A DNA stretch of 64,000 nucleotides from Pomacea canaliculata (Eukaryota; Mollusca; Gastropoda; Architaenioglossa; Ampullariidae), in the NCBI RefSeq assembly GCF_003073045.1, contig NC_037595.1, positions 5,940,227 through 6,004,226 of the forward strand, in the 5' to 3' direction. This document shows, piece by piece, positions 22,101-37,100 of the stretch. The first letter of the stretch is position 1; each line of letters starts with the position of its first letter. Both the position numbers and the translations under genes were made by a program. The notes beneath the pieces are model-generated. The model did not search any database, was not told the origin of the DNA, and saw only the letters and a list, made by a program, of their open reading frames with translations.

Positions 22101-25100
22101 TCACAACTATGCCACAAAAGACCGTTTTGCAGGACCATGCAATCATACATCTGTTGGTCTGCTGAAGTTGGTGGACATACAGTATTATCTACTAACACTG
22201 GGCCACACTCTTTGCTAGTTTCTTCTGCTAAAGGTGGGACAGATATTCATCTAATTTTGTCTACCAAAGCTGAAGCAACACTTTAATCTAGTTTTACCTG
22301 CAAAAATCACTTTGTCTTATTTTTTCCTGCTCAAATTAACGCTCAGCTTCAACTGATTTTGTAGGTTTAACAAATCAGTTATTGTATGATTTGGATACAT
22401 TCGTTGTAATAAATGTCAGGGCCTTCATTTTCTCGCCCACCAACTGGATGCACAAAAAATAGTAGAACAGGACCAGTGGTATAGGAACTAAGGGGACAAG
22501 AAGAGCAGACGCCCCCTCAAAGAAGATATTAAGGAGGCAAGAAAGTCAACGTTGTTCACTGTCAGCATCGACTTTGACCACACCTTCCCCCAAACAAAGT
22601 CGAACATCCTCCTATATCACCGAGGACAGCATCGTGTGCAGTGCACTCGACTCTTATCATCACGCCATCGAGGCCCAGCTTGCCGTGCTTGTACTTCTCC
22701 ACTTCAAACGGGATGAGGTGTAGCATGCTTGTAAAGCAGGCGTCTACAAGACACAACTCTAGAGATAACTTTCACACTTATCGACATCACAGAGTCGGAC
22801 GGAGAGAAGAGGTAAGAGGATGAAGAAGAAATCAACGCCGATGATGATGAATGTGTCAACGACATAATTCTAATAATTACGAAAACAATTACTTCTAATC
22901 TACGTACTAAGTAAGGATCAGAAAAATATTACACATAAAACAAACCATTTGCAGCTTTCTCCTTGCAATTATCACGCCCCATAACTTTGAGATAGTCCGA
23001 AAGATGAAATCTTTTTTCCCCGAAAAAGCCACTTTAGCGATATAACATTGATCTTGGGTGCGGGTATCTTGCTGAGAAAAAAAAATGGGAATGTGAAAGT
23101 TGCAATGTCTATACGATGTTCTTCGCAAAAAAAAAAAAAAATAAATAAAATAAAAAAATGCACTGGTGTGGTTTTGTTTCTTGTTTAGCCACACTGTGAA
23201 ACTTCACACCTACCTGACATGACGTATAAGACCAGATGAATAAGCATGAGATGGATAAGCAGTAACGAGATGGTAGCAGCCTATCCAAATCCAAAACAAT
23301 GTTTAAGGGAAAAAAATTCAAAAGAAAAGAAACAAAGTAGACTGTTACCAACAAAAAATGTCTCAATCGCCTGGTTTTGAACAAAATAAAACATTAATTC
23401 CGAGCTTTGACACACTATTCAAAATATACATAAAATAAGTTAAATATCCAAGATATTATATTTATTAAACAGTTTTAATACAACCTCACAAACCCAAAAA
23501 ATTGTTAACATTAGGGTACCGAAAAAGATAGAGATAAAAGTGAAATTACTTTACATAATGAACAATATAGACACATATAGTATACAAAATAAACGGTAAT
23601 CTAGAATATAACAACAGTGCAACACAGGAGAGCAGTCAAGTTCGGATCCTGACACACAGGGTAAAGGCCATTGTTCTGTCGCTTCGTGTATATGACGCGT
23701 TGCACTTCAAGCAAGTACAGTACATAGCAGCTGCGGACTAAGAGCAAGAAACAGCAGCTGGAATAGACCGCCAGCAACAGCTGCGACATCACGGAACCTT
23801 CCCTAACCTCTTTCTCTTCCTCGCCCCTTTCATTCCTCCCCTCATCTTCCTCAGATTCCCATACCCCACGCTCCTCACACGCAGTATGGAAAACAAACAC
23901 AGAGCTGCAGACACTACCCGCAGAGTTATATCTCCTTTTCCTTCAGCCTGACAGTCGAGACATTTCACCTTACTTATCTACACTGACACCTACGGCAAAA
24001 ACCCTTCTACGGTTTACAAATAAGCTGGCTAGCGACACGGTCACGGCCGCAGTGCTGTGAAGGGGAGAGTTCTTGCCTCCTTTACCACCAAACACCCTGA
24101 TTGATCAAGTGTTTAAGTAAACCAAATGACTGCTTTCCACATAAAAAGGGTGGATTTATTTTCCTTGGCATGCAAAACGGACAAAACAGAAATTTGTTTA
24201 TTTTTCATGGGGGAAAATTAGATAGCGCAGTTGCAGATAATATGATTCCTAAGTGCTCTCAATATAACAGTGATTTGTTGGGGAAAGGGGATTGTTGAAA
24301 ATGTGTTTACTTTTTGTGTGTACTTACTCGAATGCTGGAAGTTTGGTGCAGGTGGTAGTAGTTGTGGTGGTAGTGATATGATGGTGATAGAAGTGGACAA
24401 GAACTTTCATTTTCTGTATTTCTTCTCGACTTCAGGAATGTCAGGAATGTAATGTTATTAAAATGCTGTAAATGTAACCATTAAATTACGCCAGTAAGAG
24501 AAAAGCAGAAGAAAATAATGAATGAATGAAGAACAGACACACAGAAAGAGAAAAAGGAGAATTCCAAATACATGAATGAAAATGAATGAAACCGAGTAAA
24601 AGAAAAAGAAAATGGGTTGAACGATAGAAAAAAGCAAGAGATAAAGACGTGTGTACGGCAGCTGACGATGCGAAAGATCAGCACCAAATAATCACCACCT
24701 CCTGTCTATTATCACCCTTTTAAAAACAACAGGTCTACAGCACATTCTGTTTTAAACCCACCCGTGCTCCAGGTGCACCTGTGATAAGCAAAGCGTTGAA
24801 AGCTGCCGCCAGATGAAAGCATATTATATTCAGCATTGACGCCCCTAGTGCAGCTAGACACACTACCTCCATTGACGACTTTTTAAAATCGTCAAACATC
24901 AAAAGTCTTCAACAATTATTAAAAAATTGCAGTAAACCAGGATTGTTGATCTTTTTACAATAAGCTATCGAGTTATTAGAATAGGTTTTATCTTTTCTTC
25001 TGCAAAAAATATGAATACTGGATTTGCGATCGTTTCTACTTTTTCAAGTCATTATTCTTTCTTTATTCGCTGACATCTTCTGAAATCCTGCCGTTAACAT

Positions 25101-28100
25101 GTGATGTTATTTTGTTGCTGGACTCAATCTGTACAAAGCATGTACATGTGTGTGTGGGTTTTTTTCTGTCTAGACTTGTTCTAGATCGTCCACAAGTACG
25201 TGTAAATGTGTGTGTGTGTGGAGAGATAAAGAGAGTTCAGGGTTAGGCCTAAAAGTCGCAAATCTCTGACTGTTAAGTTACGGGCACGTTTATGAACAGA
25301 AAACCATATACGAGGGCTGTAGAACTCAACCTTTGCTAATAGAGAAAAAAGCTAGACAATTTAATAGACGTCTGGTGTGATCTAAGTAAAAAAAAAAAAA
25401 CCAACTAGAACACTAAACAGAGCATTAGCTTAGCTTTACTTTCACAATATATTTTAGATGTTCAACTGTCTGCATGTATGCAAGTGTCCCTATGTAAGGA
25501 CAAATGGAAAGGTCAATGAGCGGATGCGTCCAACGCATTTAACATGTATCCCGTAAAAAAGCAGTTGAAAAACTATAAACGTCTTCATTTACACTTTCTT
25601 TGAGCATTTTCTTTTTTTTTTTTTTTTTTTTTTTGTTTTTTTTTTGTTGTTTGTTCTACATTCGCCACTGCACGGAAAGCGCGCTGACATAAGCTGGCCA
25701 GATCGCCCGATACACCAGGCGAACTCCATCAAGAGCTTGATTGTAAGCCGGCACTGAAGCCTTGCATAGCTTTGCCGCACCACATGACCTGTGACGACAG
25801 ACAGCGATGAAAGTCTCATAAACATCGCCGGAAACAGATGATGCATAGCAAGGGCTTGCACGTGAAATGCATGGTTTATTCAGCTCAATTCTGCCTTGTC
25901 AAATGGATGTGTTGCAATTGCACGCATGTTTTGGGTGGGTTCAATGACCTTTTTTAGCTTGACTGTTGTATTGAGCACGCACAAGACCGAACTGGACTGT
26001 CATCAAAAATCACGTTGACTAACCCATACAACAAATTCACTAAAAAGGATTGGGATGGAATTGGTCACCGTTGGTACAAACACGATTTATACAAATGTAG
26101 AAAATAGGAAGAGAAATATATGATAAGACTAACCCACATTTTGTTGCGCACCACTAAGTCTTTCAACACATGGTTCCTCTGCATGGTTGTTTGCTTATTG
26201 AGCAGGAAAGTGCTTCAACCTTGCAGCGATTTTGCACTATGGGGGAAAGGGAGCAGGGAGGAAACCGGAATTCCAGGAGAAAAACCCCGACGGCCAGCCA
26301 TGAGAACAGATGTCACGTACAGAGAGTGTCCCGAGACGAGATATGAACCCTGAGCCGCTCACTGTAGTGGTGACAAACGAGTTTTAACCACTACACTACC
26401 GGGTACCCTTTGTTCCTCTGCATGGAAGTGTGCTGTGCATAAATGCTAAACAGCCGATTTAATTGAGGAAAGCAAAATGCCATTTCTATTTAACACTGGC
26501 ATACACTACCTGTCACTGAGACTTATGATCTCAGCTTGTCTGGTTCCTGCCCAATGCCTGTTATTCCCAGGCAGTCAGTGCACAGGCTTGTGCAGGTGGG
26601 ATTTATTTATTTATCCATCGTCTCAAACCTTATCAAGCTGCAGTAGGTGTTTTCGCTCAATAGTCTGGAAAGATTCTATTTTCTATAAAAGCATTAGCTG
26701 TTTTCATACTGCACGCTAAGGCTTTATCGTGGGAAGAAACGAGAGAAAAGAAGGAAGAAATAAAACAGTGCATATGTTGTCCGCTACCTGTTTATGCTGT
26801 GTGCCAGTGTGTTTAACGATGATAATCTTCATCATCTGCTTAAAGGTCTAGTGATACCTCTCAGAGCAAGATACTATTTCCCAAAATATGGATAAACATG
26901 TCCTTCCGTTCTCGAGATGCATGCATACGAACACCAACATGGACAGAAACACGTCCAACTCTTGACACATGATCACATCGTGACAGATACACCCAGTAAC
27001 TGAGGCATTGACAACTTAGATGTACAATCCACCTGCAATCCTATTGTCTGCGTTGTTGACCCTTTTCTGTGCATGATTGTGCTTGTATGTGTGTATGTTG
27101 AGAAAGGAAGGGGGTTGTTTACACAGATTTTGGGAAGTATCTTGCTCTGCGATATACGCACTCACTAGAACAAAATTCCACCCCACTATCATCTTTAATA
27201 ATCTTTACATAATCAAAAGGACGAAGTCTGTAACAAGACAAATGCGAAGCAACGACGCCGGATATTTTTAGATACATCTAGGTTTGCCAAGCCTGTGCTC
27301 ACGTGTTTTTATAAACAGCTGGTGTGTCACTTAGCAAACTTTAGTTAATTGCTGCAAGAAACAGCCAGAACTAGGTCAACTCTTCATGTCTACCTGAATG
27401 CTTCGCAAATTTTGTTGACGGGCTGCTGTTTACACAGTTTCTCCATGTCTCCTATGCTTTGACTAGAACATTTATTTTCCACAGAACAGTACACGTCTGT
27501 TTTTGCTGCTTGGAAAACAGAGAGACTGGACGGACAGAAGAGGAAGAAGTGAGAAGGGAATATTCCTTTCCACTTCAGTCTGTGGTCTGCATGGCCATTC
27601 TTACGTGTGACAAGGACAGACGAGTGCTATTTAAAAATCACACCAGAAGTTATTGGGATTAGAATGTCTATCCTATAAGTCATTTGTCCGCATTTCTTTA
27701 CATAAAAGAAAAAGTAAAGAGAATGGAAAAGTGTCCAGTAACCTACTGACTGCAGAGTTATGAAAGTAGAGTGGTTAAATGTGTCTAGGGCACGGCAGGT
27801 GGAGTCCAACCCTCTACTTCCACAGCTTTTCTATTAAAGTAAATACTTATTCCTTCAGGGCCAGCAGGTGGGTGGGAAAGGGGTTTAGTCGTATGCACAA
27901 GCGGTCACCAAAACTGTCATTTTGCATCGACGGGTGGACTAACCCCATGAATCAGAGCCTCCCTTCGCATCATAGAGCCCCAATACATTCACTACAGTAT
28001 CGTTTAGGTTTGGGCTTGAAAACTCCTGAATAGTGCCATGTCTTCTTCCCACTCATTCCCCACCCTCAGCCCTATCCCCCCACCCCCCACCCCCACACAC

Positions 28101-31100
28101 AAAACCTTGCGATGTTAATTACTCCTCAAAAATCGTCAGCTCAGTTTCCTTCTTTAAACATTCATTCCCATGCCACTATACAGTTTCACAGGCTTCTTGC
28201 TGAATGTAGTACATCTCGACTGGTTGGAACCTTCTCTTTCCTTTGTTTTTGTCTGTTTGTGCTCTGACACTGTTCTTTTCTATTGTAATTAACTTATGAA
28301 GGTCATCAGTTGTTTTATTTTTCTTATTTTAACTATTTATGTACTTCATTCCGTTTTTGTGGATTCGGGGAGGTAGAAAAAATTTCATAAGAAAAAAAGC
28401 ATAGATCTTAAAAAAGAAAGCCAGACCTCAGGCGATCTCGGTATCACCAGAACAACAACATATGGCCACACGCTTTGCAGCGAAGCAATGGAGCTCTCTC
28501 ACTTTCCATATCCGCCACTAATGCAACGTAGCAACCAAGCGGTCGCAAAAATCTGTTAAAGTATATTTTGTACAGGCAAAGGACGTCGGAACCACACGTG
28601 GCTAACTGAGGGGATGCTGCCCAAAACCGGGTCCGCTGGCGAGGTGTTGTTGCGGCTCTATACTCCGCGGGGAGTAACAAGGCATAAACAACAAAACAAT
28701 GTTTTGCACAGTTAACTGCATCATCCAGCTAATAATTTAAGCGCTCTTTACCGAGGAGTGGTATCTGGGCTCGTTTTCCTCCAGTGACCGTAGTTATGAA
28801 GCGAGAGTAAGGCATTTCCCTGGAGCAGTATGGAGAATTCAAGGACAAGAGTCTTGTTTCCGAAGTTATAAAGCGATATTCAGACTCCCTAGATGTTTTA
28901 CTACCGGAGCGGTAACAAAGGTGTCCTAGGATAAAGAAACATGAAGCAGTGTCCGCAGGGTCTGTACACGTGTTGACCCTGGGCAACTCATAATCCTCGC
29001 TTCTTAACTACGCCCCCTTAAGAAAACATCTGTATTGCTTTTCACTGTTGTCAAAATTAATAAAATCTGAGTCCCTTCAGGCGAAAACTTGGTAACTCAC
29101 CCTATTTATTTTTAAAAAAAAAAAAAGAAAAATAAGTGCTAGTTAGAAAATAAAAATTAAGAACAAGATAAGGATAATTTTGTGCATCATAGGAAACTTA
29201 TAAACACGCAATTTTGCATCTAGACTTGAGACCCAGAACCAAAACTGTGCCTTGCCTGCCCCTGTAATAGTTAAAGTGCTTTTTGCACCGAAGATGAAAG
29301 AGCGACTTTTATTGAGAATGTCAAATTCAATTTAGAAAGCTTCGTTAATGGAAAACTCCAGTGCACTGAGCTTGTCATAAAGCAGCTGCCATTGACGTTA
29401 ATACACAGTCGGAATAAGCTTCAAGGAGCTTTAATAACGTGTTAGGACCCGAAATAATTTTCGCCCTCAAGGAAGGAAATATTGCAGAGAAATTGAAAAT
29501 GCTGTACCCCACATACGCAAGAGCAGAAGTAATTATTTCCATAAATATATTTTGCTGCTGACTCTCTCTCCCCTCCATCTTTCTTTTACTTTGTTTGACT
29601 GTGTGCCATCGTCTGAGCCATGCTACCTTGTGACGACCCTGTGATGGCTATAAAGTCGAGACTTTCGACATCTGACCCGAGGTGCATAGGTACCTCTGAC
29701 TTAGCTAATGGTCACCAAGTTTCTCTCTGAATGTGGCACCAGTTTGGTGCAGCTGGCGGGATATCATCATCCGTTACTCGTATGCCGGGAGCCAGCTATG
29801 ACAATATTTTCTTGCCTCGGTTGATGTTAAAACGAACGGCTGATCAGACCTGTGGCCAGGAGAGGTCTACGTGATGTTCGCAATTCCTCACCAGCTGACG
29901 TTTGTCGAGAGCTCGCCCTGACAGCTCTGAAAGGAGGACGGAGGTTCAATCACTAACACTGCGAGTGCTTTGTCAACTCATTAAACACACCTGGCTGGCT
30001 CTGCTTGTCATATAACCTTCATTATACCTCTGACTTAAAAAGAATGAAGTTCGAGATGTGAGAAATTCAGGACCCTCCATCTGAATGCACCATTCTCTTT
30101 CGTTTAATAGTTCACATTCATTCCACTGATTAGACAAATGGCCAATTTTGTTCATAAAAGTATAAACAGGTATGCTAAAGGTAGTATGTTTTTATACATA
30201 TATATATATATCTTTGGTCATAAATTCTTTAATAACGATAATTTGTTTTAAAATGAAACAAATACTCTTTATTTGAATTCAGACATTAAAAGCAATTTTT
30301 ACTCATTAGTCATTGAAATGGTCCCTGAAAACTAGTATTCAGAAATGTGGGATGTTTCTTTCTGTTGGAGTGCTGGCTTTTACTCAATGTTAGAGGCCTA
30401 AAACAGTACTGCAACTAGTCTGATTTTACTGAAAGTGAAAGTATAGCACTTTTTTCGCGAAGACTGTGTCGTGTGTTTGTTTACCTGTATGACAGTGTCT
30501 GGATATTCTCGGACTCAATCAGACGAAACATTTCTTGTTACTGTCGCAAGCCTGAGTGGGGAGGTTGTGACAAGACATGAATGTTTTTCTTTTTCTTTTT
30601 CTTTTTCTTTTCTTTTCTTTTTTTTTACTTTTGGAATCACTATGAATAATGCATTTCTAGTGGCGTTCCGAACGGTTGAGGAAACGAAAAAACTAACGTA
30701 CCAGGAGACTACAGCGATGCAGCGTGGCAAAACAATCTCCTGTTGGCAGCTTCTGGAGATTCCAGACCAACGACAACGATCTGTATCACCAGGCTTTAGT
30801 GTTTAGCAGCCTAATGTCAAGTGAAATGGCTACATTTTGGAGATGGAAGAGGAGCCCAGGAGTGTCAATACTTTGACGATGGCTCACAGATATAGAACGG
30901 AATGTTTAACTAAGGTAGCATTTCTGAAGTCGTGTGGAGAAGTACTCTTGAAACCTGCAGAGAAATTCTTCGCCCGACACACATAGTCTCTCACTCGCGC
31001 ACGCACATTGGCTTAAGTAAAGCAATCCTATTTACAATGTATATTTTTAACACATGGCAAAGACAATGATTTGTAGCAAATTAATGGATTGTCAGTGATC

Positions 31101-34100
31101 CAAAGGATTGTTCAGGAGGATACTTTTGACATCTAAATCCTCATGACTTTAATTTCTCCCCTTTTTAAAGTAATACATGGAATTATATCTCTTTCCCCCA
31201 TTTTTTTCTCCTACTCCTCAAGCTCTCTTACCTCCCATTTTCTATTTCTTTCTTTCTCTTATTCATTTATATCTCGTCCATCGATCTCTTGAAGCTCTCA
31301 TCTGTTCTTCAAACTCGGCGCTCTCCGCATTGTCAGTAGCTTGGAGGTGAGTGCTCTTGACTTCGCATCGTGAGGTCGCCGGTCTGAGACTCGCCAGGGT
31401 CTGTGACTGGAAAGTTTCCCAGGGCCACCAAGCACGCTGTCACCTGGTTTACCACGAAAGATCAAAGGCAGCAAAAGGATGAGGTTGGTCTCCATCTTCC
31501 ACATGTCGTGGCCTTTACACGATGAACCACTTAAAGTTCACTGCTCCAGTCCAAAAGGTTTTTACCTCACCTTTACACTACCTCTTCCTCCCCAGCCAGA
31601 AGCATTATCCGCTCTCTCCGGTTCTCGCGCTCGATCCTTCCCTCTCTTCTCGCCCTTTTCGTACTCGGTTTTTTGTTGAGCTTCTTTTTTTTTTCTCTGC
31701 TTCCACTTTCTTTTCTTTCTGATAAGATAGCAGTTCTCTTAGAAACCGACAAACGATCCTTCTCTGCAACAGACACTGTATTATTTTCGGTGCCTGCACC
31801 ATTCTAGTCCCTCCCCTTCAAGATAACTCCCTGTTCCAGATCTCCACCGGTTCCCTGCTCGCTCTTTCCCTTCATGCCTGCTTGACATTCCCCATGTACT
31901 TGTCGTCATAGCTATATGCCAGTCTCTTGTGACCACCGCTAACCACCGGAACGCGCAGCAACGCGGCGGAATGCAAACAGCGACTGCGGAAAACGGGATT
32001 TGTACAAATTATTGACATCACTCGATGGGAAAAGGCAGTTTTTATATTGTTGTTATTGCAGCTTTCCGTTTTTTAATGTATACGAACAAAATTCCTGATA
32101 TTTTTCTCTGTGCCTATCTTATATCCATGTCGTTGCTGTTATAGCTCAACGCGGAAAGGTCCCGATAGCTTCCGAACATATGCTTCAACATCTACCTCCG
32201 TCCGCACCACTTTATCTAGGTCTATTGTCTTTCTCATTTTTAGTGTACCAGGGACCGTGCCTATCAAATATTTTCTTCTGTGGCGAAGAAAGCTGTTGTT
32301 TCTAAGTTCACCTTGGTGTCCCAAAGCCTCTCTTTCAGTGTGGCTTCCTGGAGGCCACATCTGTGTATGTGTACTGTGTAGTGGGAAGAGCTGCAGGACA
32401 TGCTCTGTAGTATGTGGGCCTGTCTCGCATGAGCAGTTTTCGGTTCATAACAGCTCCAGGTAGTACAGGTGTGCGCGCAGTCAGCAGCGTCCGGTGCGCA
32501 GGTGGAAGATGATGGCCTGTTGTGGCGTTTCAGACCAAACATCTGATGGCGGGTTGTGTTCACTTGCCCGCCGGCTCCAAGTGGTGCCTTTGGCTTCGTT
32601 GTAGTGAAATTCCCGCTAGTGCTGCTGTCCACGCTAATGCAGCATTTCTAGGGTAAGCGACATGATAAGGAAGCTTGGCTGGTCTTTTCTGTTGGTTTTC
32701 TCTGGAACATCTGTACAATGGCAGATCTCCTGGAGCTGGGTATCCCATCGCTCAGCATCCTGGATGGGCTCGTGTTCGTGTTGATCTTCATGGCCTCTTT
32801 TTAAACTTGAGCGCAAAAGGATCGAAGGTGGCGGCTATCTTCGGGACTGGATTCATCATTATTCTTTCCTAGCCTGTCAGGATCCTTTGAGTAATTTTCG
32901 ATACATTATTGTCTTTCGAGAATTATGTCTGCGCCCTACCAAGCTGGCATCAGTTGGCTCTGCTTAAGCTGGTTTTCCCACTGTCACACCTATCAAACTG
33001 GAGAGGTTCAGCTGTCGCCCATTCTCTTTCCCTGGCCCTGTCTGTTTCTCCGTTCACTGGGGACGCTACATGATGACTGGTCTGGAATTAAAATCTTTCT
33101 CTTTGGGAGGAACCTAATGTAATCGGTTTTCCTTGACTGTCACTTTTTCCACTTTCTGTGCCCCCATGTTCCTTCATGTTCCTGACAGTGTTTACTGTGC
33201 AGATGTGTGAGTGTGTTTCCCTGATTGTGATGCCCTTCTCGGTCATACAGAATCATTACCTACTGTCCTTTGTATCTCGTAAAGAGCACCGAGCTCACCT
33301 GTGTGTGTGTGTGGTGGTGGTGGTGGGGAAAATGCGCTATACACTTATCATTATTATTATTATTTAGACCAATAAGTAATTGGATATACGTAGACCTGAA
33401 GACTTTATTCCTGTGGTTTAATCATGTGAGAATGATAAATTACACGATGAATCGCAAGATATGGCCATCGATGACCAATGTAAGAGCGACAACGCGGTTT
33501 GGTGGCGTAAGAAGTAAGCGCTTGTCACCAACACAGTGATGATCAGCTGTCCTGGGTTCACATCTCGTCTCGGGATCGCATTTGTTTTCATGTATGTCGT
33601 ACTTGTGCACTTGCATAGTGACTGACAAACGTCCTCCCCTCAACACACACACACAGAGATACCTGTTACATGCTCCAGGTTTTGTCAGTTTCGTAAGCAT
33701 TACATAAAACAAACATCTGGGTTTTTGCTTGCCATTGATATCGTGATTCTCATGCGAAAGTTAGCAAAAGTCTACTCGTCTGTTATGCGAAGTTTACCCG
33801 TTGGCTGTTCAGCACTAGATTCCGATAACAAGAGTTGAGAAAAGCAGGATTACTGCTGTCTGGTCGTCTGGTTGGCAGACAAAGTCTTTAATCCTACAGT
33901 TAATACCACGTAGATAACTTGCTCTCTCGCAGAGTGTAGCCCAGACTCTGTGTCTCAGACTAAGTGCACGTGCATATCGTTTTGGACTGCAGTTCATAGG
34001 AAGCAGCACCGCGTGGCCTCGACTGTTGGAAAGCGCACCTTCACAAAGAGCTGCCTAAGTTTCGTCAGGAGATACTGAAATAAGTTGAAGGTCAAAGAAA

Positions 34101-37100
34101 AAGTTCGTTTGTGTCCCTTCCCTCCTTACCACCTTTCCCACAACCACTACCACCTCTACACAAACAGTCGTGCATAACGAATGTGTGTATGTGTGTGTTG
34201 TCGGTTTGTGCGTATCACAAGCAGCGGCTTCATCATTACCGTCTGATACGATGTAGTTCCGCATAAGTGTCGGCAGGTAAACAGTTGTTGGCCTCCGGGG
34301 TCCAACCCACATGGGGTCACAGTGTTATCACAGCGGTGCGTCTATAAATAACGTGCTCTAGCGAACTGTGGCCACGTTTGTCCTGCTGCCAGACACAGGT
34401 AAACACTTGCCGAGAAACAGGCAGGCTTTGAAAAATAAAATGGCGCGCGCGTGTCTCTGTGTGTGTGTGCGCGCGCTCGCGCGTGTGAGAGAGAGGTGAA
34501 GAGTTGTGTGTGCACGCTCTGTATATTGCCATGAAAAAATTGTGCGATACAGGAAGCTGTGCAATTTTATTTTTCGCTATCGCCGAGACTTCCTTTGATA
34601 AATCTTGATTATTCAAATGAAGTTGGATTGTTGTCTCAGCATCCAGCCAGAACAGTTGTTTCCATGGGAATACATCTACCATTTCTTCTGAAAGGAAGGG
34701 AAGATGAATAACAACCATTGATCATTGTGCTATTTCGAAATAATGCAGCCTGCTATTGACAAACAGTGGAGCGACTGCAGGAGCGGGAGTGACCGGCCTT
34801 GTTATTATAAACACATCTCCACTTTAGTGTCTAAAATAGTTTTGTGCTAATGTGATCGGGCACATCGTTTTGACTCGACTAATATCCGAACGCACGCTAC
34901 TCGGGAAATTGTGAATGTGGCCACGGATGTGTATAGGTGGATTGCAGTCTGTCTGCCAAGACCAACGCTTAGCCTCTTGCGAAGTTTTCCGATGTTAGTC
35001 TCGGTGAGCCTACACAAAGAATGTGACTAAACCGGAAGCTTTGTAGTCTCATGCCTCGTTTCAGTAGTAATCTGAAATGTGACTAAACCGGAACCTTTGT
35101 AGTCTCATTCCTAGTTTTAGTAGTTAACCGGAAAAAAAATCGTCTTCCAGCATTCCAGTAATACAAGTTCGTGATGTGCCTCTAGACCTGATGCAAAAGG
35201 GATGAATCATCGATGTTCCTTCGTTTCTGGGTGAGTTGCTGACAAGTTGTTGCAAACATCGGCACCTGGTGCTCAAGAAGTATACATCAATTGTAGGTCC
35301 ACTGGAGTGTTTGGAAACTTCTCGCGGGAATATGGCGCCAACGCGAGATTATTCTGACGTGCTACCGAGACATAACGGCGAGCACGCGCAGTTTTATTCA
35401 TGGGCACACCGACACGAGAAGAGTGTGTTGTGGAAAGACTTTAGAGACTGTTGTCGGGGTAGATGTCCTGTACAGACGGGAGGAGTCAGGCGAACTGTGT
35501 AGTCGCCTAGAGTGGAAGCTTTGAGGGAGTCGCAGTCTCCTCTAGACTACAATACAATTCTTAGGTCAGTAGTTGACCCTGAAGGAACCTTACATTTGCT
35601 TCGTAACTACAAAGAGGCAGGCAAGCCCGTGGTCATTCTACTTTGGTTACATAGACATCTATCATCTCCACGGGCAAGATAACTCTTTACAACTTCCTAT
35701 CAACAGATCATCAATCTTATCCTGTGGCTTGCCGGCTTAAAAGGTTCCTGGTGCAGGCCCTATCTATCACGTGCAGGGTGTGCGCTAGTGTTCAGGTGAT
35801 ATTTCTTCGTGAGCAAAGGTCTACATGAGGGGAATGGACAAAACAGCTAATTAAAGTCTTTGCCGATAGAGATTCTTCTTCTCGGCAAGAGAACGAGAGG
35901 AAGGGATAATGGATGTTTGTATTTTTTGACAAATCAGCAACTGAAGCAACGCCACAGCTAAGCAACTGCCACATCCCAATAGAAATTATGTGTGAGATCA
36001 GAGAGATCTGAGCGTGTGTGCATGTGAGAGGGGGCGAGAGAGAAGGGACAGGAGGGAAGACTGGAGGCAGAAAATAGAGAAAACGACTGCAAAGCAGACA
36101 CATACCAGCAAGCAGAAATAGCAGCAGGTGGGGTTTCTAACGGGAAAGGTAGGAAGTAGGCAGGAAAGGTTTACACTCTGCTTCCTGCCTACAGTGTGGT
36201 TAAGATGTTGTTATGGCAATGAAATATTAGAGGTGAGAGAGTATCTATGGTTAGTTCCGTCACTCTTAGAGAACACACGCACCACTTACACTCACAAGCA
36301 CGTGCGCCCGCGTTTACATGCACATGATTATACGCAAACAACCACGAGCCGTAGCTATAAACTATAAATACATCTGTATCTGGGTGAGCTTTAGCTCCAC
36401 TCAGCTCTAACAACTCCTCTGTAAGCGTAGTTGTGGACCATGTTCATAGCTAACTCTGGGGGTAACTTTACTTCTGCTTCGTAACTACGGCTCCAGGACG
36501 CAAGAAAGAAGGAGACGGAGATTTGTCACTGATAGAAAGAGCAGAAGAGAGTATCTTTGGTCTACATCTTGCGGAACTGCAGGCGCGGTTTGTAGTTGAC
36601 AAATCACAGATGGCCCGTGATGATACAGTATATATGATCTGCAGTATTTCATCGTCTTTCTGCTAGTTTCGTTTGTGTCTTCTGATGTTTCTATCCTGGT
36701 TTTCGCTATAATGCAGCTGACCGTCATTCATCAAAGCACGATGACAAAGCGACGAAGATTTCATCCTACACTTTCATTTCAAACCGACCAAACGTGACCG
36801 ATGAGATATTCTTCACGAGGCAGGCACGCATGCACATACACACTCTCTCCAATGCGCGTTCTCTCTCTCGCACACACACACACACACGCACGTATACATA
36901 CACTCTTCCTCATACATACTGAAATACAGCGAGTGAGTGAGTGAGTGAGAGAGAGAGAGAGAGAAAAGAGGAATAGGATGTAGCATAAAGCGAAGGTGAT
37001 CGATCAGTGCTCCTGCTTGGGATTGTCAATGAGTCTTATTGCCCCCACCTTGTTTAGACGATTCGCCTGTAACGTCCTGATAATGTAATCTGTTATCGTC

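Noticed and set aside
22440..22840. GC-richer segment with phrases like a reverse-transcriptase pseudogene
   Set aside because: Translation in all frames shows no convincing motif run.
32139..32360. RRKYLIGT frame resembling switch I of a small GTPase
   Set aside because: It lies directly downstream of a decayed LINE tail, has no clean splice sites, and the true switch I exon is at 20343-20399.
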